Below the pieces are notes generated by a model. The model saw nothing but the letters and a program-made list of their open reading frames with translations, did not search any database and was not told the origin of the DNA. Below are positions 35,607 through 47,554 of a DNA stretch of 64,000 nt, in pieces. Source of the DNA: Gammaproteobacteria bacterium UBA2679 (GTDB lineage: Bacteria; Pseudomonadota; Gammaproteobacteria; Pseudomonadales; Oleiphilaceae); NCBI GenBank assembly GCA_002354735.1, contig DEMD01000003.1, positions 313,511-377,510 of the forward strand. The letters are read 5' to 3'. Position 1 is the first letter of the stretch, and every line of letters begins with the position of its first letter. The position numbers were made by a program, and so were the translations under genes.

Positions 35607-35738
35607 ATGCCTTGGATTTGATGCCCGTGATTTTGATGATTTGAATATGAGATCCACCGCTCATCCGGAGGCTTTATGCTACAGTACAAGGATGAGTCGG
35701 CGCGCAAACTCGAAGCCGAATGCAAGGGGATCTGAACC

Positions 35739-36140
35739 GTGTCATCTCTCACCTATAGTCTGTTGGTGATGTCTGCACCGCTTGGTCATCAGGCGCCTTA
35801 CACTGCCGAGCAATTCTGTCGGGCAGCGATCGCGCGTGGTCACCGTATCTTCAGGGTCTTTTTCTACCATGATGGTGTCTACAACGCCCTCTCCACCGCG
35901 GTTCCGCCGCAGGACGCAGCGCAACTTCCTGCAGGGTGGCGTGAACTTCGGGATCAGCATGATGTTGCCTTGACGGTCTGTATTGCGAGCGCGCTCAGGA
36001 AGGGTGTTGTGGACGCCGGAGAGGCCAGGCGCTATGAGCTCGATGCCGTTACGCTCGACAGCCATTTTGAAATTGCCGGCCTAGGTGACTGGATTGAAGC
36101 CACTCAGGTCTCGGATCGCATCCTGACATTTGCCCGCTAA
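35739..36140 (+). CDS. tusD: Sulfurtransferase TusD
   Basis: TusD is the sulfur-carrying subunit of the TusBCD relay that passes persulfide from TusA to TusE for 2-thiolation of U34 in tRNA by MnmA. The 133-residue protein has YSLLVMSAPLGHQAPYTAEQFCRAA (DsrE fold) and the acceptor cysteine Cys81 in VCIASALRKGV. It begins at GTG 35739 with AAGGGG upstream. First gene of tusDCBE. Confidence 0.95.
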   Translation: MSSLTYSLLVMSAPLGHQAPYTAEQFCRAAIARGHRIFRVFFYHDGVYNALSTAVPPQDAAQLPAGWRELRDQHDVALTVCIASALRKGVVDAGEARRYELDAVTLDSHFEIAGLGDWIEATQVSDRILTFAR

Positions 36141-36149
36141 GGAGTCTGT

Positions 36150-36512
36150 ATGCAACATAGCCGCCATCTTGCCTTTGTTTTCCTCAAACCGCCTTATGGT
36201 CGTAGCCTGGCGGCCGATGGCCTCGATATGCTGCTGGCCACTGCAGCATTCGACCAGAAAATCACGGCGATATTTCTAGGTTCCGGATTATTCAACCTGT
36301 TGCCTGGGCAGAGTCATGACATCAATATGAAGAACCAGACCAAGGCATTCGCCTCCCTGCCTCTGTTCGACGTCGCCAATGTGCTGGTGGACGAACGGGA
36401 AATTCAGCGATACGGGCTGAATATCGAGCAGTTCCTCTTGCCGGTCACGGCGGTTTCTCTCGCCAGCGTTCGTGAGCACCTGCACGCTGCCGATCACGTC
36501 CACAGTTTCTAG
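36150..36512 (+). CDS. tusC: Sulfur relay subunit TusC
   Basis: A 120-residue DsrF-like subunit of the TusBCD hexamer (FVFLKPPYGRSLAADGLDMLLATAAF, MKNQTKAFASLPLFDV). It starts with ATG at 36150, nine bases after tusD, with AAGGAG upstream. Confidence 0.94.
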   Translation: MQHSRHLAFVFLKPPYGRSLAADGLDMLLATAAFDQKITAIFLGSGLFNLLPGQSHDINMKNQTKAFASLPLFDVANVLVDEREIQRYGLNIEQFLLPVTAVSLASVREHLHAADHVHSF

Positions 36513-36522
36513 GCCGCCACTC

Positions 36523-36903
36523 ATGCTGCATATATTTACTCTGGGACTCGACGCAGGCAGTCAGCTCGAACACTGTCTTGCCCTCATGGGCTCCAAGGAC
36601 GCGCTGTTATTGATTGAAGATGGCGTTTACTGGTCTCATCCCAGCGAAGCCAGTGGCCGTCTCTGGGCTGCGCTGGGACTTGGCAATGATCTCGATGCTC
36701 AGCGTTACCAGGAAGCTGATGAGCCGGCGCCAACTGCCACGAGCGATCAGTATCAGGTGATGGTGCTTACAGCCGATTGCCTTGCTCGCGGCATTGTTGC
36801 TGACAAGTTGCCCGAAGATGCTGCGAGATGCTTTCAGCACATCGACTTCGACAGGTTCGTGGCCCTGACAGAGCATCACATCCAGTCGATGACCTGGTAC
36901 TAG
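36523..36903 (+). CDS. tusB: Sulfur relay subunit TusB
   Basis: A 126-residue DsrH-like subunit (MLHIFTLGLDAGSQLEHCLA, DALLLIEDGVYW, VLTADCLARGI). The start at 36523 is the family start; an earlier ATG at 36472 lies inside tusC. It completes the TusBCD complex. Confidence 0.92.
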   Translation: MLHIFTLGLDAGSQLEHCLALMGSKDALLLIEDGVYWSHPSEASGRLWAALGLGNDLDAQRYQEADEPAPTATSDQYQVMVLTADCLARGIVADKLPEDAARCFQHIDFDRFVALTEHHIQSMTWY

Positions 36904-36918
36904 CGTGACGTGACAGGT

Positions 36919-37248
36919 ATGGCCAGAACTGAGTTTCCGACCGATAAGGAAGGTTTTTTACGCGACACGAGGGATTGGTCGGAGTCTGTTGCACACGAAC
37001 TCGCCCGAGCCGGGAGCATCGAACTGGACCCCCCTCGACTCAAGCTCCTAGTCGCTGCTCGCGATTATTATGATCAGTACGGGCAGGCCCCACTGGCCCG
37101 CAGCTTTGTCAGGCACTGTCAGCAACAGGACCCTGCTGTCAGCAGCATGACACTCATGCAGTATTTCCCGCCTTCCAGCCAGGCTGGCAGCTCAATCAAG
37201 CAGATCTGCCGGATCGCCGGCCTGCCGAAACCGCCAGGCTGCCTCTGA
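36919..37248 (+). CDS. tusE: TusE/DsrC-family sulfur carrier with both C-terminal cysteines
   Basis: TusE takes sulfur from TusBCD and delivers it to MnmA. The 109-residue protein has the DsrC fold (FPTDKEGFLRDTRDWSESVA, ARDYYDQYGQAPLARSFV) and ends IKQICRIAGLPKPPGCL. The penultimate Cys108 is the universal sulfur carrier. A second cysteine, Cys97, sits 11 residues earlier, the CysB position of true DsrC proteins; E. coli TusE has Thr there (from memory). The genomic place after tusDCB supports the tRNA role. The ATG at 36919 is chosen over GTG at 36910 by length. Confidence 0.92.
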   Translation: MARTEFPTDKEGFLRDTRDWSESVAHELARAGSIELDPPRLKLLVAARDYYDQYGQAPLARSFVRHCQQQDPAVSSMTLMQYFPPSSQAGSSIKQICRIAGLPKPPGCL

Positions 37249-37389
37249 CACAGACTCACAGGCCAGGTGCGTCGGTGAAAAGTGTCGACGATCCGACAAT
37301 CCAGCGGTCGAATATTTGCCAGCCTCTGTGAAATAGGCCACTCTCAGACATTCATTGCACAATAACAACAATGCCAACCGGAGCATCTC

Positions 37390-38742
37390 TTGAGTATCAA
37401 GCCTTCCGTTACAACCCCTGCAAGCGCGGCCCATGTGGGCAAACAGGCCGATAACGCCTGGAGCGTTCTGTTTCTGCTTTTTCTCGTCAATCTGCTGAAC
37501 TTTTTCGACCGGACCATACCCGCCGTCGTGCTCGAACCCATGCGCCTCGAGTTCGAGCTCAATGACCTGCAGCTGGGTATTGTTGGCGCGGCGTTTACGG
37601 TGGTCTATGCCATCGCTGGCATCCCATTGGGCAGGATGTCCGACACCGGCTCCCGAAAGAAGGTACTGGCGCTTGGCCTCTCTATCTGGAGCGGACTCAC
37701 CGCAGCCACAGGGATGGCTACAAGCTATATGACACTGCTTCTGGCCCGCATGGGCGTTGGCGTGGGCGAGGCGAGCTGCGCGCCGGCCGCTACGTCACTC
37801 ATTGGCGATCTGTTTCCCGCCAACAAGCGTTCGAGGGCCATGGGCGTATTCATGCTGGGTCTCCCACTCGGTCTCGTGCTGGCCTTCTTCACCGTCGGCG
37901 CCATGGTCAAGGCTTTCGACAGCTGGAGGGCGCCATTCTTCATTGCAGCCATTCCCGGCCTGTTGCTGGCTGCTGTCATACTGTTCATGCGTGAGCCCGC
38001 ACGTGGCGCTGCCGAAGATACGGCGCTTGGCCAGAATGTGCTCGATAGACCGCTGCGCCGCGTGCTGAGTATTCCCACGATGTGGTGGATCATTCTGTCC
38101 GGCGTCGCTGTCAATTTCGCCGCCTACGCTGGCAATGGCTATCTGGTCGCCCTACTGCAGCGCTACTACGATCTGCCAATTGACCAGGCAGCGATGCTCA
38201 CAGGCCTGATCGTGGGTGTCACAGGCCTTATCGGTCTCACCATCGGCGGCCAGTTGTCGGACCGAATTCATATGCGCAGCCAGACCGGGCGCCTGAACTA
38301 CGGGGCGCTCTGCATGGTCATCGCGGCCGTCGCGACCGGCTTTGCACTCGATGGCGACAACGGCGTGATGGCCTTCTCGATACTGTTTGGCATCGGCTGG
38401 CTCACCTACTACAGCTACTACACCACCGTATATCCGGCGCTGCAGGACGTTGTCGAGCCTCGGCTGCGTGCTACAGCGATGGCGCTGTATTTTGCAGGGA
38501 TGTACCTGCTTGGTGGCGCCTTTGGTCTGGTGGTAGTGGGCGGCTTGTCAGATTATCTGGCGAACGAAGCCATGGTTGCCGCAGGCGCGCTCGAGATGAC
38601 TGAAGCCTTCCGGGCAATCGGTCTTCACGATGCGATGTATCTCGTACCGGTCACCCTGGGTATCACGGCCGTATTCGTTTTCCTCGCCGGGCGATCGTTC
38701 CGCAAGGACCATCTGCGCATGTTGGATCAGATGGCGCACTGA
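37390..38742 (+). CDS. MFS transporter, Spinster-like
   Basis: A 450-residue, 12-helix major-facilitator transporter. Helix 1 has NLLNFFDRTIPAVV, typical of spinster-like or hexuronate-type MFS carriers, and the loop 2-3 motif is GRMSDTGSRKKVLALG. Substrate unknown. It begins at TTG 37390 with GGAGC upstream. It lies between tusE and the TrpD2-like gene, adjacent in Pseudomonas as I recall, so this may be a local insertion. Confidence 0.9.
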   Translation: MSIKPSVTTPASAAHVGKQADNAWSVLFLLFLVNLLNFFDRTIPAVVLEPMRLEFELNDLQLGIVGAAFTVVYAIAGIPLGRMSDTGSRKKVLALGLSIWSGLTAATGMATSYMTLLLARMGVGVGEASCAPAATSLIGDLFPANKRSRAMGVFMLGLPLGLVLAFFTVGAMVKAFDSWRAPFFIAAIPGLLLAAVILFMREPARGAAEDTALGQNVLDRPLRRVLSIPTMWWIILSGVAVNFAAYAGNGYLVALLQRYYDLPIDQAAMLTGLIVGVTGLIGLTIGGQLSDRIHMRSQTGRLNYGALCMVIAAVATGFALDGDNGVMAFSILFGIGWLTYYSYYTTVYPALQDVVEPRLRATAMALYFAGMYLLGGAFGLVVVGGLSDYLANEAMVAAGALEMTEAFRAIGLHDAMYLVPVTLGITAVFVFLAGRSFRKDHLRMLDQMAH

Positions 38743-38811
38743 CGCTGTTACTTCCAAGGCCACTTCGCAGCCAGTACACTGGTCGTTCGACAAATTCTGC
38801 GGAGCCCGGCC

Positions 38812-39900
38812 TTGGATTCAACTGATTCGAATTCAGCAGTCACCAAAACCAATTTCCTCGAACGCAACGAGCATAGCTTTGCCCAGTACATTCGTATTCT
38901 CGGCAAGGGCAAGCGGGGCACACGATCATTCACCCGGGAAGAAGCCAGGGCAGCGATGGGCCAGATTCTCGATGGACAGGTACTGGACCTGCAGCTGGGC
39001 GCCTTTCTTATGCTGCTACGGGTGAAGGAAGAGACTCCGGATGAAATCGCCGGCTTCGTGGAGGCGGCACAGCTGGAGCTGGATGCGCGCACTCATGGCA
39101 AGTTCAGCGACATTCCGGTCGATCTCGACTGGAGTTCGTATGCCGGCAAACGCAGACACGTACCCTGGTTCCTGCTGTCGATCAAGGCGCTGGCGTCGGC
39201 TGGCTATCGCGTTTTCGTTCATGGGGCCGCTGGCCATACACATGGTCGCCTCTACACCCAGGACCTTGCTGCTTCACTGCATATACCGCTTGCGGCTAGC
39301 CCAGGTGAAGCTGCAACAGCACTCGACAAATACAACTGCGTGTTCATGCCGCTGAAAATGATCTGGCCAAGGCTCGAAGACATCATTCAGATGCGCTCTA
39401 TCCTCGGCCTTCGCTCGCCTATCCATTCCATGGCAAGACTATTGAATCCCTGCCGCGCATCTGCGGTGATTCAGGGGGTGTTTCACCCACCTTATCTGGC
39501 TATTCATCAGCACGCAGGGCTTGCCCTCGGCTACCGGAGCACATTGGTCATCAAGGGTGAAGGCGGCGAAATCGAGCGTAATCCTGATGCGAAAACGCTG
39601 GCGCACTGGACACGGCCAGAACAGGACCCCGCCCATGGCGTTGATGAGCTCCTCCCAATGTTCGAGCGGCGACATATGAAACCGGATACGCTCGACCCTT
39701 CGGCGCTCAATGCCTTATGGCGCGGAGAAAGAGATGATGAATATGGTGAGGCGGCAGTCATATCCACGATTGAACTGGGACTGCGCGCCATCAAACCTGG
39801 TACTGAGGGTCTCGCCGACGAAGCCAGGCAAATCTGGGCTGATCGCGACCGGACACTAGTGGCGCAGTACGGCGAGCATCACGGCTGCCCCTTGGTCTGA
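38812..39900 (+). CDS. ybiB: Anthranilate phosphoribosyltransferase-like protein (TrpD2/YbiB)
   Basis: A 362-residue relative of TrpD that binds nucleic acids in E. coli (YbiB) and is not a tryptophan enzyme. Seen: FAQYIRILGKGKRGTRSFTR, LGAFLMLLRVKEETPDEIAG, VFVHGAAGHTHGRLYTQD, LLNPCRASAVIQGVFHP and VIKGEGGEIERNPD. TTG start at 38812 with GCGGAG upstream. Confidence 0.9.
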   Translation: MDSTDSNSAVTKTNFLERNEHSFAQYIRILGKGKRGTRSFTREEARAAMGQILDGQVLDLQLGAFLMLLRVKEETPDEIAGFVEAAQLELDARTHGKFSDIPVDLDWSSYAGKRRHVPWFLLSIKALASAGYRVFVHGAAGHTHGRLYTQDLAASLHIPLAASPGEAATALDKYNCVFMPLKMIWPRLEDIIQMRSILGLRSPIHSMARLLNPCRASAVIQGVFHPPYLAIHQHAGLALGYRSTLVIKGEGGEIERNPDAKTLAHWTRPEQDPAHGVDELLPMFERRHMKPDTLDPSALNALWRGERDDEYGEAAVISTIELGLRAIKPGTEGLADEARQIWADRDRTLVAQYGEHHGCPLV

Positions 39901-39926
39901 GCGGCGCGCCGACAAGGTGGGAAGCG

Positions 39927-40508
39927 CTACTTGTAGTAGGCGTTCGTGGTCTCACTGTGGTCAGTGACGTCCCGTACGGCACTGAGTTCGGGCAACTGCT
40001 CCTTTAGCGTCTTTTCGACACCACTTTTCAGGGTGATGTCGACGGCGGAGCAGCCCTGGCAACCGCCCCCGAACTTGAGCACAGCCACTTTATCCTCTGT
40101 AACTTCGACCAGACTGACTTCACCACCATGTGAGGCCAGACCCGGATTGATTTCAGAGTAGAGGATATAGTTGATGCGATCGATAAGCGGTGCATCAGCG
40201 CCAACTCTAGGCGCCTTGGCGTTCGGCGCCTTGATCGTCAGTTGACCACCAAAACGCTCCGTATTGAAGTCGACAACGGCATCTTCGAGATATGGCAGAC
40301 TCGGCGTATCGAGGTAGAGCATGAAATGCTTGAGGGGCACCTTCTCATCGGTTTCGATGACTTCTTCCGGCTTGCAGTACGCCAGACAGGTTTCAGCCTG
40401 ACGTGTGCCGGGCTGCGTGACGAATACACGAACCGCCATGCCCTCGACATCCTGCTTTTTCAGCAACTGACCCAGGTATTCTTGTGCGCTCTCGCTGATA
40501 GTTACCAT
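39927..40508 (-). CDS. nfuA: Fe-S biogenesis protein NfuA
   Basis: NfuA carries a bridging [4Fe-4S] cluster between two protomers and hands it to targets, notably under oxidative or iron stress. The 193-residue protein has the degenerate A-type N-terminal domain ([18 protein letters not shown]) and the C-terminal NifU domain with [11 protein letters not shown] (CxxC) and [10 protein letters not shown]. Convergent with the TrpD2-like gene; divergent from metH. Confidence 0.96.
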   Translation of the reverse strand: MVTISESAQEYLGQLLKKQDVEGMAVRVFVTQPGTRQAETCLAYCKPEEVIETDEKVPLKHFMLYLDTPSLPYLEDAVVDFNTERFGGQLTIKAPNAKAPRVGADAPLIDRINYILYSEINPGLASHGGEVSLVEVTEDKVAVLKFGGGCQGCSAVDITLKSGVEKTLKEQLPELSAVRDVTDHSETTNAYYK

Positions 40509-40718
40509 GATGCAGGAATGGCCCTCGAACCGTTTGAATGGATTGTCAGTCTAACCGCTTCTCCACTGACATAGAAGGCAGCGGGCATCGACAAGGTATT
40601 ACATGTGGGCAATTGTACCACGCTGCAAGGGTTTGAGAGCAGAAAGCACGGATTTCGTAACAGGTTCTGGTATCATGCAGCGTTCATTATTCGTCTAACG
40701 ATCAGTAGCCAGTAGCCT

Positions 40719-44459
<3,741 letters not shown>

Positions 44460-44469
44460 GGTAGATGAT

Positions 44470-44742
44470 ATGAAGCCGGAGGAAAAGCGGGCGCTGTCAG
44501 CAGAGCACGCTTCGCCCGAGAACGAGGTGGAGGCGCAAATCGAAAAACAGAAAGGGCTTTCTACCCTCAGCCTGATAGGCACGATCCTGGCTGCAGCCTT
44601 CGGTGTGCAGAGCAGCAGAGCCAGGGAGCGTGACTTCAGTCAGCGCTCACCCTGGCCGTTCATCATCGGAGGCATTCTATTCGGCATCATGTTCGTGCTG
44701 ACGCTGGTCTTCCTGGTGAGCATGATCCTGCCCGACGGATGA
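44470..44742 (+). CDS. DUF2970 family small membrane protein
   Basis: A 90-residue protein with one C-terminal helix (FIIGGILFGIMFVLTLVFLVSMIL) and the family core LSLIGTILAAAFGVQSSRARERDFS. Function unknown. ATG at 44470 with GAGGTAGATGAT upstream is used; an ATG at 44449 overlaps the metH stop. Both allow coupling to metH. Confidence 0.85.
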   Translation: MKPEEKRALSAEHASPENEVEAQIEKQKGLSTLSLIGTILAAAFGVQSSRARERDFSQRSPWPFIIGGILFGIMFVLTLVFLVSMILPDG

Positions 44743-44795
44743 CGCACTGAGCGCAAAGGTCTCCACAGGGCCGGTTACTGCCAGCCAGTGCGTCG

Positions 44796-45110
44796 CTAGC
44801 GGGTAGACACCCAAAGCAGCATGCCACCTGCAATGCACATGACGAGCATGAAGGCCGCAATAGCGTCAGCACGACTGTCGCTGGTATCTGTCCCGTCGTA
44901 CTTGCTCACCACATCGAAATCTTCGGTGTGCACACCCGCCTGTTCGAGCTCATCGACCTCGTGCGAGGACGAAGAGGCCTTCGTTGAGTGCTTCTGCTGC
45001 TTGCGAGCGGCATCGTTGGCAAAGGCTTCTTTCGCCGGACCATAGTGACGAGGATGTGTCGGTTCCACAATATCTCCCTGATTGATAAAAGTTTGTTCTT
45101 GTAAATTCAC
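44796..45110 (-). CDS. Hypothetical small membrane protein
   Basis: A 104-residue protein with a charged, serine-rich N-terminal part (KASSSSHEVDELEQAG) and a C-terminal hydrophobic helix (AIAAFMLVMCIAGGMLLWVS). No family recognised. The gene is convergent with the DUF2970 gene, and its start carries GGGAGATATT upstream, giving a plausible ribosome site. Confidence 0.6.
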   Translation of the reverse strand: MNLQEQTFINQGDIVEPTHPRHYGPAKEAFANDAARKQQKHSTKASSSSHEVDELEQAGVHTEDFDVVSKYDGTDTSDSRADAIAAFMLVMCIAGGMLLWVSTR

Positions 45111-45208
45111 GGAAATCGGTTCAGCCGAGGCCAGTAGTCCCGCTCAATTGACCCACACGTCCAGCTTCTTATGTTGCCGAAGATGGAGCCAATCAGGTTT
45201 AAAACAGG

Positions 45209-45214
45209 TATACT
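45209..45214 (+). promoter_or_regulatory. Possible -10 box of the sulfite reductase operon
   Basis: TATACT lies 32 bases before the cysI-like ATG. No -35 is evident at 17 bases, as is usual for activator-dependent sulfur-assimilation promoters (CysB). Weak. Confidence 0.35.
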
Positions 45215-45245
45215 ATGACACGATTTTTTTTCTGGCACGAGACTT

Positions 45246-46919
45246 ATGTATCAATACGATAAGCATGATCAGGTGATCATCGAAGAGCGGGTGAAACAGT
45301 TCCGCGACCAGACCCGGCGCTATCTGGATGGTCAACTGAGCGAAGAAGAGTTCCTGCCTCTGCGCCTGCAGAACGGCCTGTATGTTCAGCGACTGGCACC
45401 AATGCTCCGTATTGCGGTGCCGTATGGCATGCTCAGCAGTGCGCAGCTTCGGCGTCTGGCTCATATCACGCGCACCTATGACAAGGGCTTCGCGCACTTT
45501 ACGACGCGTCAGAATCTGCAACTGAATTGGCCCACGGTCAAGGACTCGCCGGATATTCTGGCTGAGCTGGCTGAAGTACAGATGCACGCGGTCCAGACCA
45601 GCGGTAACTGTATCCGTAATACCACGACTGATCAGTATGCTGGCGTTACGCCTGACGAAATCGTCGATCCGCGCCCCTATTGCGAGATCATTCGTCAGTG
45701 GTCGACCTTCCATCCCGAATTCGCCTTCCTGCCGCGCAAATTCAAAATTGCAGTGAATGCCTGTCCGGAAGTCGATCGTGCGGCGACCCAGGTCCACGAT
45801 ATTGGCGTTCATATCGTACGCAACGACGCCGGCGAAATAGGTTATAGAATCCTCGTCGGCGGCGGTCTTGGCCGGACTCCGATGATCGGCTCGGTCATCA
45901 GGGAGTTCCTGCCCGAGTTGGACCTGTTGACCTACCTCGATGCCATTTTGCGCGTCTACAACCGGTATGGTCGCAGGGACAACAAGTACAAGGCGCGCAT
46001 CAAGATTCTCGTAAAGGCCCTGAGCCCTGAGACTTTTGCCGAAAAAGTGGAGGCCGAATGGGCTCACTTCAAGGATGGCGAAGGGCGGATCACGCCAGAA
46101 GAACTCGCTCGCGTGCAAAGCTATTTCGTCGACCCAGACTATGAGGATTTCGAGGCGGGCGCTGCCGATCTGGAAAAGTCCCTCGAGCAACAGTGTGCCG
46201 AGAACAGCTACTTCTCGAACTGGGTCAAGCGAAATACTGCCGTCCACAAGCGGAGCGGCTACCGCATCGTCACGATGTCGCTGAAGAAGATTGGCATACC
46301 GCCGGGCAACGTCAGCGACCGACAACTTGATGCATTGGCAGATCTGGCTGACGAATACAGCTTTGGCGAAGCCCGAGTGACTCACGAGCAGAACGTCGTA
46401 CTGGCAGACGTCAAGGTCAATGAGTTGTTTACCCTGTGGCAGAAAATCAAACCACTGGGTTTTGCGACGCCGACCCTCGGCACGCTGGCCGACATTATCT
46501 GCTGCCCCGGCGGTGACTATTGCGCGCTTGCCAACGCCAAGTCCATACCCGTTGCCGAAGCCATTCAGATGGAATTCGAAGATCTCGACTTTCTTTACGA
46601 TCTTGGGGATCTCGACATCAACATCTCTGGTTGCATGAACGCCTGCGGTCATCACCACGTCGGGCATATCGGCATACTGGGCGTCGACAAGAAAGGTGAA
46701 GAGTGGTACCAGGTATCCATTGGTGGACAGGCTGGTAAAGTCACCGCCCTGGCAAAAATTCTAGGGCCATCTTTTGCGCGGGCGGACATACCGCAGGTCG
46801 TGCGCAAGCTGGTAGATGTGTATGTGGAACAGAGACAGCCCGAAGAGCTGTTCGTGGACACCTACAACCGCGTCGGGATAGACCCTTTCAAGGAGCGAAT
46901 CTATGCCAAATCTCATTAA
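45246..46919 (+). CDS. cysI: Sulfite reductase hemoprotein (CysI-like, nitrite/sulfite reductase family)
   Basis: A 557-residue siroheme-[4Fe-4S] enzyme reducing sulfite to sulfide for cysteine synthesis. Ferredoxin-like halves repeat: FTTRQNLQLNWP and NACPEVDRAA in the first; VTHEQNVVLADV in the second. The cluster ligands are visible: Cys420 and Cys426 in CCPGGDYC, Cys463 and Cys467 in SGCMNACGHHHVGHIG. It is paired with a DUF934 protein and not with a flavoprotein CysJ, the Pseudomonas-type arrangement. Nitrite reduction is an alternative, but this pairing and the absence of nitrate genes favour sulfite. Confidence 0.92.
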   Translation: MYQYDKHDQVIIEERVKQFRDQTRRYLDGQLSEEEFLPLRLQNGLYVQRLAPMLRIAVPYGMLSSAQLRRLAHITRTYDKGFAHFTTRQNLQLNWPTVKDSPDILAELAEVQMHAVQTSGNCIRNTTTDQYAGVTPDEIVDPRPYCEIIRQWSTFHPEFAFLPRKFKIAVNACPEVDRAATQVHDIGVHIVRNDAGEIGYRILVGGGLGRTPMIGSVIREFLPELDLLTYLDAILRVYNRYGRRDNKYKARIKILVKALSPETFAEKVEAEWAHFKDGEGRITPEELARVQSYFVDPDYEDFEAGAADLEKSLEQQCAENSYFSNWVKRNTAVHKRSGYRIVTMSLKKIGIPPGNVSDRQLDALADLADEYSFGEARVTHEQNVVLADVKVNELFTLWQKIKPLGFATPTLGTLADIICCPGGDYCALANAKSIPVAEAIQMEFEDLDFLYDLGDLDINISGCMNACGHHHVGHIGILGVDKKGEEWYQVSIGGQAGKVTALAKILGPSFARADIPQVVRKLVDVYVEQRQPEELFVDTYNRVGIDPFKERIYAKSH

Positions 46920-47487
46920 GGTGCCTGTTCGCGGTGCCGATTCCGAAGCCAGGGTAATCGATCACCAATGGGCTCGACTCGACAAGGCCGCATCAGCAGA
47001 GCTTCTGACTACGCAGATCAGCGATGCATTGAAAACCGCTTATGGTGTGCTCGTGCACTGGGAAGATGCGCTAACGGCAGGGCTCGATCGCGACCAGCTA
47101 CGGCATGATCTGGGCCTGACTGCCGACAACTTCGGCATCTGGTTCGATAGTGATGACGAAGTGGAGCGACTGGGCGAGCGTTGTCAGCAGTTTCCGCTGA
47201 TAGCCCTGCATTTCCCCAAGTTTGTTGATGGCAGAAGCTATTCCAGCGCCTACCTGCTGCGTCAACGCTTCGGCTTTACAGGCGAGCTTCGCGCGGTAGG
47301 TGACGTTCTGGTAGACCAACTCTTCTATATGCGGCGCTGCGGCTTCGATGCCTTCGAGCTTCGGGCCGACAAGCTGGTTGAAGACGCGCTCAATGCGCTC
47401 AATGCCTTCTCTGTTAAATATCAGGGCAGCATTGACCGTGCTGAACCACTGTTCCGCGTAGCAGACCGACCAGCTGCCAATATTTAA
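46903..47487 (+). CDS. DUF934 protein, partner of sulfite reductase
   Basis: A 194-residue protein of DUF934, found next to CysI-type sulfite reductases lacking CysJ. Visible: GVLVHWEDAL, NFGIWFDSDDEVERL, LIALHFPKFVDGRSYSSAYLLR and RAVGDVLVDQLFYMRRCGFD, the family core. The start overlaps the end of cysI by 17 bases, so they are coupled. Molecular role unknown; presumed to help electron supply or assembly. Confidence 0.92.
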   Translation: MPNLIKVPVRGADSEARVIDHQWARLDKAASAELLTTQISDALKTAYGVLVHWEDALTAGLDRDQLRHDLGLTADNFGIWFDSDDEVERLGERCQQFPLIALHFPKFVDGRSYSSAYLLRQRFGFTGELRAVGDVLVDQLFYMRRCGFDAFELRADKLVEDALNALNAFSVKYQGSIDRAEPLFRVADRPAANI

Positions 47488-47494
47488 TGGCCTC

Positions 47495-47530
47495 TCGCCC
47501 GAGACCTGCTCACAAGCAGGTCTCGGGCGA
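47495..47530. terminator. Perfect 16-base hairpin between convergent DUF934 and sohB genes
   Basis: TCGCCCGAGACCTGCT and AGCAGGTCTCGGGCGA pair fully around a CACA loop. No T-run follows in either direction, so it may be a bidirectional Rho-assisted or RNA-end-protecting structure. Its place between convergent genes supports a 3'-end role. Confidence 0.6.
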
Positions 47531-47554
47531 ACAGATCAACTATAAGACTGGGCA

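Noticed and set aside
40509..40718. Cobalamin riboswitch before metH
   Set aside because: I find no B12-box-like or long structured leader; MetH genes of this group are often controlled otherwise.
45213..46667. A 484-residue open frame on the minus strand inside the sulfite reductase gene
   Set aside because: It mirrors the codon pattern of cysI, and the sense protein has all cluster motifs. Long antisense frames are common in moderately GC-rich genes.
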